64,000 nt of DNA, from contig JAYMGJ010000227.1 in NCBI GenBank assembly GCA_037178675.1, forward strand, positions 1 through 64,000. Direction: 5' to 3'. The position numbers and the translations under genes are program-made. The DNA comes from Scleroderma bovista. Lineage: Eukaryota > Basidiomycota > Agaricomycetes > Boletales > Sclerodermataceae. Position 1 is the stretch's first letter. Each line of letters begins with the position of its first letter. Shown piece by piece: positions 36,825-47,099 of this stretch. The notes under the pieces are model-generated. The model had not been told where the DNA came from and did not search any database. It saw only the letters and a list, made by a program, of their open reading frames with translations.

Positions 36825-37700
36825 CACCGCGGTAATTACCCCGGGATTATTGTCAATAATCAGGGGTGTTCCTACCGCAGGTAAAGTGTCACTACCGCGG
36901 GGTGGTAATTACTACCGCGGTTAATAATCACTAGGTTGGTAATCACTATGAGGGGTTGGTCATCACTACCGCTGGTTAATAATCACTACGTTGGTAATCA
37001 CTGAGGGGTTGGTCATCACTACCACGGGGTATGGGTCACTACCGCAGGTTTGTAATCACTACCGTGGGTTAATAATCACTAGGTTGGTAATCACTATGAG
37101 GGGTTGGTCATCACATCCATGGGGTATGGGTCACTACCACGGGTTGGTAATCACTACCGTGGGTTAATAATCACTAGGTTGATAATCACTACGAGGGGTT
37201 GGTCATCACTACTGTGGCTTGGTCATCACTACCGCGGCTTGCTCGTTACTACCACGGGTTGGTTGTCACTACCCTTGGTATGTGGAATGATTGCAGGCAG
37301 GTATAATTCCATATTGTGTGATAATGTAAACCACATGCACCTCCTTAGGCTGATGCATACAACCACACCAGAATAAAAATCGGCTAATCAGTACAACACA
37401 GAACAGGACTATGCTAGAACCATGGTCAGTTATAATAATGGTGCAGTAGGTATGACCCATGATTTTATAATATAGGTATATAGGTGAGCATGTTCAAATC
37501 AGTCCAACACAAGGGACACCACTACACTAATGGCACCGCGGTAATAGCTATTTCAAATAAGCAGTCACTACCGCGGGTGAAGTGTGACTACCACGGGGGG
37601 TGTAATAACTACAATAGGTAAGGGGAACTGCTGCAGGGATGTAATTACAATAGGTAATGGAAACTGCCGCAGGATTAATTCAACTACCGGGGGTTAGGTT
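36825..37700 (+). repeat. Left subterminal CCGCGG array
   Basis: Short units such as GGTTGGTAATCACTACCGCGG and GGTTAATAATCACT repeat about every 20-45 bases. Exact CCGCGG cores lie at 36,827, 36,895, 36,915, 37,232, 37,536 and 37,571. Between them, the same position reads CCGTGG, CCACGG, CCATGG, CCGCAG or CTGTGG. The second half (from about 37,330) repeats the order of the terminal sequence, which indicates a tandem duplication of the element end. No gene is present. Confidence 0.88.
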
Positions 37701-38006
37701 TAGGGACCACTAGCATATGAAACAGGATGGAACCAATGTTTGGAAAGAGGACATGCTGCAGCATATAGGCGACTTATTGGTATTTGATGTCAGTAACACA
37801 CCTATTACTGTGGGAACAAAAATACATAGTGACCACAGGTATATTAAATGATGACTGGTATATAGGTTTATCCTATATAAAGGAAGTATTAAATAAAAAC
37901 TAACACTAGGGTTGTTGGATCGCTCTGTGCATGGCAATTATTCAAGGACTATGAATGGTGACATAGTATCAAGTGGAAAAGTATTAACCGCGGCAACATT
38001 TCCACC

Positions 38007-38627
38007 TGTTACGACCATGTCCAACTCCGGATCATACCCGGTTACTCCGGTCGCATCGCAGCACTACAGCTCAACTCCGGACCTCTGCGCGTCACTCCGG
38101 TCCCGGACGCGCACATACTCTTCCGCTAAGTGCGACCCTTTGCATTAATCCCTATCCAGTCGTTACTTCACTTCTCCGTCAACCCTGTAGTACCGTGAGT
38201 TCTCCGTGCTCTGTTTATATCTCATACCTTGTAGTATTTTCACCGGACCTGCTTTATTTTCATCGGACCTGACCTAGTCCTAACTCCGGTCGTTCCTTGT
38301 CCGCTATTAGGTTGTTTACTTGTCACCGTATATACTCGACCCTAGTTTCTACTTAGTATAAGTACTCCGTAGTTTATTCTGTATAGTCAGTCTGAAATCA
38401 ACCATAGTCTCTACTCCTGATCTTGCCCGTCTCTGTCTCTGTCTCTGTCTCCCCTTCTTGACCGGAACCTACGCAAGGGATCAACGCTCGTTGTCCTTAG
38501 TCGTTGAATCCAAGCGGTCACCAACTCTGGCCGGACTAATCTCTTGTCCAGCCCTCTGCTCTCCCCCTTCGTCCGCTTCTGTCCGGACTTGACCGGACCC
38601 CCTACCGGAGTAGACCCGGACTTGACA
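38007..38627 (+). mobile_element. Solo LTR, family LTR-A, inside the KDZ element
   Basis: 621 bases starting TGTTACGACC and ending GACTTGACA, flanked by a perfect duplication, CCACC (38,002-38,006 and 38,628-38,632). It has no CCGCGG, unlike the sequence on both sides, which is consistent with insertion after the transposon formed. Confidence 0.96.
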
Positions 38628-38632
38628 CCACC

Positions 38633-39336
38633 GGAACAAAAGTATCAACTGCAGTGACCACCATGGGAGGCATATATTAACATGAAATGGAAAATATAAT
38701 TTGATTGCATTGTTGGGGTCATAGATGGGTTATGCAGTACACCAATGCAACCGCGGTAGCTACTGTTGGGTAGTAGAATGACACCGCAAAAGTGGCACAA
38801 TCCACGGTGGTGACAGCTCATGCAGGGTAGATAGTACCACACACAATTCAGTGAAATGTACCATTCAAATGAAATTATTTATGACGAATTACTGGACCCC
38901 TGGTGATAAGTGGGCGGGACTCAGTTGGCATACCAGGGCTGCTAAATAATTAACAGCATCTGTGCACAATCGGGGGTAGAATATTTTTTGGGTGAAACAA
39001 ACAAATTGCATTCATAAAGTAAAGGACAAAAAAGAATTTAATACATGTGAACCGAAAAAACAATGTCTGGTGGCAAAAAGAAATGTTGTAAAAAAGAAAG
39101 TACAAAGATGTATGAATAAAGCAAATAGTCTGTGCAAAGACAATGTATGAATGGAGATAAAAAAAATATTAAGTGTCTATTTTATTCCCTTCCACAGCAC
39201 CTACACATCCCTCATCTGAAACTGTGGGTGCGGGAACTGAGTTATCGGGGACATTGGCAGGACTTATGATGATGATGGGGGGAGGAATCACTTGGGGATC
39301 CAGAGGCATTCCATCACCTTCTGTAACGTTGGGAGA
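38633..39336. other. Non-coding KDZ element sequence
   Basis: AT-rich, with one CCGCGG at 38,751 and a nearby CCACGG variant. It contains the 3' flank of the minus-strand gene that ends at 39,337. No gene is seen. Confidence 0.55.
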
Positions 39337-41160
39337 CTACAGGGGATGTAAGTAGCGAACCATGGGTGAATCAATAGGACTTACCATGGTGGTGGGGACA
39401 GAATCCCTGGCTTCATCCACAGCCATTGCATCGTCTGTGGAGATGATGAAGGGAGGGGGGCGTGATGGAGGCACATGGTCATCACCAGCAGGGCTGGGAG
39501 ACCGAGGCGGATGTCTGTCTTCTACCGCGGTTGGACCCCAGAGAGTGTTCAAGAGGTCGGGGGCAATGGATCCCACATGGATCGCGATGGTGGTGGACAC
39601 ATCAGGCAAAGATGATGCAGGCGGCTGTGGGGGCGATTCCATGCTTGCAACCGCGGGCGGTGTGGGATCCGGTCCATGGTCTGCAGGAGGGACGTCGGGG
39701 GAGCATGCAGCAGGCGAGGGCGCACGGAAAATCGATGCAGGACTTCCAAGTGGGGTGGAAGTCTGCATGGAAGGGGGAGGGGGCAGTTCTGGATGGACAA
39801 TCAGTGTACCTGACCTCAGACTCTCCATGAGCTGGTGAAGAGTGTCCATTTGAACCTCTTGCGCCTCCAGCCTACGTGTCACATCGCCCAGCTTCTCCTT
39901 CAAGTCCGAACATTCGCTGCAGGCACTTGTAGTCGTCGCCGTGGTCGTATGTTCGCTGTGTTCGGTGCTTGTACCGCGGTCCCTTGATTTTGAAAGCCAT
40001 CGCGGTTGCACTATCAGCACTCCATCAAATTCTGTTTAGATTTTCAGCAGAACGGAGCGAAGGAAATATTTAACCTACTTTCACGTCTGCCCCTTGATGG
40101 GCCAAGTGTGGAAGGTCCAGCTGTGGCTGCTGGACGTGGAGAGGGGACATCCATGGGCGCGGGACTTTTGGCTTTGCGTTTGTGAGCGGAACGGGGAGGG
40201 TTGGTACGGGTTGGGGCAGCAGTAAGTGCTGGTGATGGGGCGGGGTCGGGTTGGCTTGTCCGTGTAGCTGGTGCACGGGACTGCGATCGTGACCTGATGT
40301 GCTTGAGTGACAAGCTGCACCCATGCTTCCCCTTGTTGCATTGGAAGCATGCACGATCCTCCTTCCTGGCACAGGGTAACATCCGACGGGCGCAGTGGTC
40401 ACATCGATCGGCGGCGGGAAGGATTGGGAAGTCGGGAGGGGGATGGTGAAGGTCGTAGGTCTTGGTTACACCGCGGTGGGTAGGCTTCGCAGTGTCTTCG
40501 TCATCGCTGTCGACAATGGGGGCGGACTTGACGCGTTTACGAGGGCGACGGGATTGGCTACGTCCCCGAGTCTGCTCACGTCCACGGCGACGACTTCTTG
40601 CCTCCTCTGCACCAACTGGCTCAGATGGGCTGACCTCATAGCTACTCACCTCATATGCCCTTTGCTTTCCCTTATCAATCCTCTGCATCTCTGCCTGCTC
40701 ACCATCCACCCTGCCTTTGTTGCTCAGTTCTGGAATATTTTCACCACAGTTGCACCATGGATGGTCGGAGACACTGTCTGCAGGGGATTGGAGCATTTGG
40801 GGCCACTTTGGCCATGTTGTAATACCCTCGGATGGATCTTCCAGGTCGCGATCAAGGGCCATGAGCATGGGGGGAATGCTGAAACCGCGGGGTAAGTTCC
40901 CCACCACCTCTCTGACGCGGTTCTGACGGTTGTTAGTGGCATTGAACTATGTTGAATATTGGACTCACCAGTTGGGCCCAGACATCGCGATGGACCTCCA
41001 GCCATGAGGCAGTATCCTTCGTTTTCTTAATAGCTGCTACTCTGCCGGTAATAATGCTGGTGGCATCCGCGATAACTTCTCCAGGGGTCATGGGTGTTCC
41101 GAAGTCTTCGGGAACGTTGGATGGGGATGGGACTTGGATTTCGGATTGTTGGGTGGACAT
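39337..41160 (-). CDS. KDZ cargo gene A: cysteine-cluster and coiled-coil protein
   Basis: Start ATG at 41,160. Exon 1 encodes an acidic leader and a helix with TASWLEVHRDVWAQL. An intron (about 40,971-40,927) leads to an exon rich in Arg/Ser/Gly that contains a cysteine cluster C-x2-C-x5-C-x7-C-x2-C-x5-C (about 40,380-40,290). A further intron (about 40,073-40,028, GTAGGT...AACAG) leads to a coiled coil (SECSDLKEKLGDVTRRLEAQ) and a long Pro/Ser tail ending at 39,337. The layout of cysteines, basic tract and helix recalls the antisense gene of gypsy-1. DNA or RNA binding is inferred from the cysteines and basic tracts only. Five CCGCGG sites fall in the gene. It shares a divergent promoter with the gene at 42,017. 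Confidence 0.6.
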
Positions 41161-42016
41161 AGTTTTGTAGGAGTGAGATGAGTGAGAGAGGAAAACAAGT
41201 TTGCGGTGTGGAAGCCATGCAGTATGTTGAACATTTATTATGATTAGGTCAGCAGATGTCACACACCCAGACTGACCATTGGTATGTCATCAGGCGCCAA
41301 GCCACGTGCTAATAATCTCCGTTTAGCTAGTCAGGCACCAACATCAACATGTAAATTTAATCACCGAGGTATAAATGGAATTGAAGGTCTCATAGGATTT
41401 TTGAAGGGAACCCACCGCGGTAACATACAGTATTTTAGATTTAACAGTATAATGGGTGCAGTATTAGTATCAAATAGACCACACACAGCAATGCTTGTAC
41501 AATTGTGATTGCATATTGTGATTGCATAGCTAGTGCAAGCGACATTATTCACACTAACCCTTATTGGATAAAATAGCCGCGGAAGGTAAACACAATCGGA
41601 AGGCATTTTCGTCGGGTAAATGTTGAAATGTAGGCTGGACACCTGAAGTCCACTACAAATATAATGTGTGAAATTTCTCTGCTTTCTTGGAAAGCATAGA
41701 AAAGTATACCCGCAATGTCTAGTGACGGAACAATGACCGCGGGTGTGCTAAACCTGTTTCATTGTCTATTGTTATCAGCAAATACTGACCTACAGCGCTA
41801 CAATTAGGCTTGTTCATACCTAAACATTTCTACAAAAAGATAGAACAATTGCAATCCATTGAGAGTGATATATAGTACCCGAATTCCACCCTAGATTCCA
41901 GATGTCTTAATGGTGGGAAATATCTTATGTAAGCATTCGACCCGAACATATATGATCGCGGCCTGTGAACACCAAGCCCTTGCCAGCCTTCTTTATTTCA
42001 TACACAACCACCAACC
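41161..42016. promoter_or_regulatory. Divergent promoter region between cargo genes A and B
   Basis: About 860 AT-rich bases between opposite starts. CCGCGG occurs at 41,415, 41,577 and 41,737. No TATA box is assigned. Confidence 0.4.
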
Positions 42017-43427
42017 ATGACCGGACCAGCTAGGAATGTTAGATTTATCGATGATGGAGCAGCCAACCCTGGTAAATTGTTATATTGGAACTGTCTTTGG
42101 CATTTGAGATTGATTTTGGGCAGGTTTATTTGGTAGCCCAGGGTGGACACCTCCAAAAAGACGGTCTCTGAGCAGAACATGTATGTATCCTTCATGTACA
42201 CTTTAACAGTACTCATTTTATGTTTACAGCAAGTGATAATAGCACTGGGTGGTGTCCACCCGATGAACCTCCCCCTCCACCCGCGGCAGACCCGATGTCT
42301 ATTGAAGTGGATGAAGGTTCGTTCCCCATGCTTGAATCACCTGTGGGTGCGAGGTCTGACATCTGGGCTGAACCAGGGGTGTTGCCAAGTCCCGAGTGGG
42401 ACCCTCCTGCATTTCCACCCACATCAACACCCGACCGCGGGGATGTAGCCAGCACACCCATGCCTCAAACATCGTCTGACTCATCATCCGACACCGACAC
42501 CTCAGAGGATAGCCAGGGATGGATCCCTCCCCCTCTACCGCCATCACAAACCTTTCCCGAAGTGTCCCCAAGCCCTACCTCCGATGGAAACTCATCACCC
42601 CGGCCGATCACACCCATCCGCGCAACATCACCTGACTCCTCCGATACTGACGCGTCGAAGGACAATGAAGGATGGACTCCACCTGCACAGCCAGCATTAT
42701 ACATACCACTGACATCGCCAATGTCAGTTTCGTCCGTTCAGTCCACCCCTTCAAAGTCACCCCACGGATCACCATCGATGGCTGGGTCCCCACTCTTCTC
42801 AGGGACAGGTGAGCCAACTGAGAGCGGATCTAACCCAGAGGAAAGATTCTTTGAGAATTCCTTGCCAAGGGTAGTTGGTACGAGCCCCATTGCACATCGT
42901 AGGTTAGTGGATAAGGGAAAGGGAAGGGAAGCGGAATCGGGCCCGGTGAGCGGATTCCCTGCAACATGTCCCAAGGATATGGAAGGTTAGTTAGGCCTTG
43001 GTTGGAGTTTCCTACACTGACACCATCGTAGGGGAATGGTGGCACTTGCTGAGAATGATGGCCGACCTGGAAATTTACAAAGGTAAATTCAATTGCCCGC
43101 GGCATGAATGTGAGTGCATTGACATCTCTATTAAATTGATATTGACAATCAATAGTAAGCACAGCGCGACAGATTGCAGCCCGCTTCCACCCCAAGGACG
43201 GCAAAATTACCCGCCTGGACAACTCCTACGACAAACCGCTTATTGCGATGTACATGCAATACGCGGACAAGTTGGTGGAAGAAACTCGGGAGTGGAGGAG
43301 GCTCATTGCATTGAGGGCACATTATGCTGACATCATAGATAAGTTGGAGCAAATTGATAAGGGTGAGATGGAGGGCACACAGATTGCCATGGATCAATTA
43401 GAAGATTTACACCCATCAATGTTGTAA
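42017..43427 (+). CDS. KDZ cargo gene B: acidic Ser/Pro-rich protein with C-terminal helix
   Basis: The ATG at 42,017 begins a short exon (TGPARNVRFIDDGAANP), followed by introns and a long central exon (about 42,231-42,988). That exon is very rich in Pro, Ser, Asp and Thr and contains a SSDSSSDTDTSEDSQGWIPP block that recurs near 42,640 as SSDTDASKDNEGWTPP, a roughly 165-base internal repeat. After two or more introns the last exon holds a predicted helix with YMQYADKLVEETREWRRL and ends at TAA 43,425. The protein is mostly disordered. Function unknown. The internal exon borders are provisional. Confidence 0.55.
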
Positions 43428-43639
43428 TTACAATTGGTTGTCTGTTTTTATCTTGAACAAAAAACATTCAGTTTGTACAGGGATAAGCACTAGCATGGTG
43501 AGTATGATGGGCACCATGGAGTGATTGATTTTGGATCCACACATTGTGCTTGTGATAGTCCCCGCAGTAGCGATGGTCACCATGGCTGTAATCCACACCT
43601 TTTGTTCTAAATGGTTCTAAACATCATGGTACCACGTGA

Positions 43640-43900
43640 ATCATATATACCGCAGCTCTCATATATACCGCGGCTATTACAGACATATGTGCTTGCGACT
43701 GTCACCCCAGTTATAATTCAAACCTTTGGCTGAGGTCAATAGTTGTAAATACCGCGGCTATCATACATATTGTGGATATGGTACATGATGCCACTGTGCT
43801 GAGACGCCTTGGTTGTTACTACCCCGGGCATTATCCATACCGCGGCCTTACGTACAACTCCTATATACATGCTGTGGCTATTATACACATACCGCGGTCG
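43640..43900. repeat. CCGCGG cluster between convergent gene ends
   Basis: Four exact CCGCGG sites (43,668, 43,752, 43,840, 43,892) and one CCGCAG lie in units of the type ATATACCGCGGCTATTA, spaced 50-90 bases apart. The cluster sits between the 3' ends of cargo genes B (+) and C (-). Confidence 0.8.
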
Positions 43901-44008
43901 TGATCATCACCTTGTTTTGACCCACCCAGTGGTCCCATATTTGATGTATGTACTTTACAATACATATGAAATAAACCTACGTTCGGCGCCTCTTTTGTAT
44001 ATGGGCGT

Positions 44009-46673
44009 CATCATAATCCTCCAGCCTGGGCGGGAGCCTTTTTGGCCGGACCGACTGCCGCCTTACTACATTCTTTTCCCCGCCATCGCATTTGTGTTGG
44101 AGTTGGAGTGATGAATCTCCTGCATCTTCTTTTGAGCCTTATGAGTAATTTGCTTGATGGGGCCACAATGCATACCTTGTGTAATGGCGGCCCTCGAAAG
44201 ACCCGCGGCGGGCACTTGAACTGACGGACCACTCCGTTTGGCAACTTCGGAGGGCTGGGCTGGACGTATATCAAATTTGTAAGAATAAATTTATTTGTGA
44301 TGCAATACGAAGCACTCTTACCTTTTGTCTTCAACCTTGGTTGAGCCGCGGTGGAGGAAGGGCCGGCACTTGTCACCTGCATGGAGTGAGTGCTGTTATC
44401 AGTGACTCCCTGATGTTTGTCTGCATGTAGATATTACATATATTAGCGTCAGGATATATTCAGTCCATCCGAAGATCATTACCTTTGGGCTTAAGCAGTG
44501 AGTCAGAGCGGGGTATGTCCGCGGCAGACACATCCACCGCGGGTTTACTCTTTCCTGCCACTGCACTTTGTTTACCTGGATATTGTAACATATCAATTGT
44601 CCTAATTGCATGTATTACTTGATAGGAACACTCTCACCTTTGCTCTTTGTCAATGGCTGAGCAACAGAAGCACCCGTGGTCACTATCTGATCTCCGGCGG
44701 TCTTTTGTTTCTCTGCATATAAATATTATATATAAGGTGAGTTCTATGTGGGACTTCATAAGAACACTCCCACCTTTTGTCTTTACCCGTGGCTTGGGTT
44801 TGACACACACTGCGGTACCCGCGGTCGGAGGATTCCCGGACCCAGCAGGCATAAAATATGCTGTGTTTGGGGGGCCCACTTTAATACTGTGATGCCCTGT
44901 GGAGTCACCGTCGTACAGATCCGAACTGGAATCTATGAAAACATATCAATGTATGTTCCTATAGTAATCCAACCTACCCTCTATATTTTTTCCAGCATGC
45001 TTCCGCTTTGATCTTTTTTCGCGGCCATTCTCAGCATTCCCTGCAACACATCAACAATATCCCATTGCATGAATAGATATTCTTACCTTGCATATGTTCT
45101 TGGCCGTGGCTATCCCTCACCACCCCCGCATCCTTAGCAGGACCCATGGCATTTCCATGAGGCGGCACCGCGGGCTGAGTGTCCTCTTTGTCCTCATCAT
45201 TTGACGTGTCTATCAATGGCTCTGAGTGTTTGCAAATTTAATAAGATAATATTTACCTTCCCTGCGCTTTTTGCCTGTTCTCTTTGCCGCACTCTTGTGG
45301 TTGGTGTTTGCAACCGCGGCCTGTAGCGACCCATCCGACTCTAACCACCTCTTAACCTTGAAGGTATTCGTGGGATCACTCAGTTGCCTATCTCGCCACC
45401 ACTCCAATATTTCTGTCGCCTCCTTATTCGTAAGCCTGGATGGTTCCTTGAATGCGACATTGGTGGGCCAATATCTGCCCGATATATATGTGCCGCGGTC
45501 AAGCACAATTGCTGCCCATGGGACAGCAACATCGGACCGGCCACAAGCCTGTCCTGTTGTGACACGGTGAGTGTTTGATCCATGGAAATTATTTACATAC
45601 CATAGTGAAAACTGATGAATGCGCGTACTACATCCTTTTTGTCCTGGGTGTTCATATTCAGGATGACCGGGATGTAGGGGATGCCATCTGCATCTGTTGG
45701 AAGGTCGAACCGCGGGCGCCTTTTACATTTGACAATCTTTCTTGGAACCGCATCCTCGGTATCTTCACCACTTTCCTCCTCCACACCAAAGACCTGGTGA
45801 GCATATCGCTCCCACTTGTTCTCCACGCTGTCCCAGCCCTCAAAGAGTTTCCCATCGCCCAATTCGTCATTGAAGTCGTGCCTATGTGTTTCAGTAATAA
45901 TATATGCAGTCATTAACCACGCTCACAGGCCATACATAACATCCCCCGTGGCACCTTTCCAAGCAGCCATCACAACCACTCTGGCACCGCATTGTTTCCA
46001 CATTTCCTTTGAAAATTCGCGGGCAAACTTCCGACCTTTTCCTTCCGCGGTTCTATCTGAAGTTTCAGTACCATGCTGCCACGGGATAAGAGTCTCACCT
46101 TGCTTGGATCTCTGGGGGGGGGTGGGTATCATTCCATTCCTTGGCTGTCTTTTCTGCCCGCTCGATGTTCTCCGTGGTCAGTCTCTTTATCACTTTGCCC
46201 ACCGCCCTCTGATAATTTTTAATATACCCGCTGGAACCCGGTGCATGTCCTGCTCTGGCAAGCACATCATCTATTTTTGCCTTCTCTTGGTCCGCTATTA
46301 CCATGCGGGCGGTCCACCTGCGGCCATATTTGATGAGCTGTTTTTTCTTCCGAGTGCGAGAGTGATTATACAGCCAATTCTGAATGGCCTATGAAAATAC
46401 AAAATAAGCCAACCTCTCCATAAGTGAGGGATCACTCACCTTCTTCTTTATCACCCATTGGTGACTCTTGAGTGTCCTGTTGGCCTCCAGCCTTTGAACA
46501 CTGCTTGCAATGTCCTTGAAAATGGACTTCCTTTTTGTTGCATCAGCCGCCATCCACTGTTCCAGTTTCTCCTGGACAATGACGACCTCATCTTTGCGAA
46601 GGGGGGTCTTGCCTTGCCCAGTGGCATCAGACCTCTCACCGCTATCGCTCTCACTGTACTCAGATTCGGACAT
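44009..46673 (-). CDS. KDZ cargo gene C: protein family of unknown function
   Basis: Start ATG at 46,673 with an acidic leader (SESEYSESDSGERSD). Exons then encode RRWTARMVIADQEKAK, a helix with ENIERAEKTAKEWNDTHPPPEIQ, KFAREFSKEMWKQCGARVVVM, WDSVENKWERYAHQVFG, a LPTDADGIPYIPVI segment ending in FISFHYG, then VPWAAIVLDRGTYI and KEPSRLTNKEATEILEWWRDRQ. I recall this order (AREF.KEM, DFN, LP..DG.P..P, HYR/HYG, PW..I, KEPS.L, WRDRQ) from a family expanded in mushroom genomes; its biochemical function is unknown to me. The 3' third (45,216-44,009) consists of short exons that each end in a K-x-K-G-like motif. The final exon ends in AKKAPAQAGGL with a TGA near 44,009. Confidence 0.6.
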
Positions 46674-47099
46674 GGGTGAGGTGGAATCTTTGCAGCGAGT
46701 TCCCAATTCCGGCACACATACCGGCCTGTTGATTGAAGTTCACGTGGTCACTTGCTTCCCATGTCACAGGGACCCTTGATCTTACTTTACCATGTATGGG
46801 CAGATGTAATACGGCGCCCGAGGAATATTTGGTAAGGTTCCCTGGGTATCTGCAAAGGTCTTACCATACATGGAAAGGTCCATGTTGCTCAGGGTCCATT
46901 TTGACAACGCTTGTGTGCCAATCTCAAGATCTCAGGCCGTAATTGGTAAGGTTCCATTTGTGCCTGATCGTGGTCCCGACCGAGTGGATTGACACCGGAG
47001 GATCCCAATCCGATGCAGTTGGTCGAGTTCAAGGTATTGCAATGAGGCATTTCAAGGTTAAAAGTGGTTGTTTTGTGAGCTTCACATCCAGAGACAGTC
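46674..47099. promoter_or_regulatory. Divergent promoter region of cargo gene C and the transposase
   Basis: A 426-base gap between opposite starts. It contains a repeated word, TTGGTAAGGTTCC (about 46,829 and 46,943), and no CCGCGG. It is part of the longest motif-free stretch in the left half of the element (46,051-47,771). Confidence 0.45.

Noticed and set aside
36825..37300. Regularly spaced repeats that could be mistaken for a CRISPR-like array
   Set aside because: Units are degenerate, the spacing is irregular, no cas gene is near, the setting is a fungal nuclear genome and the array lies at a transposon end.
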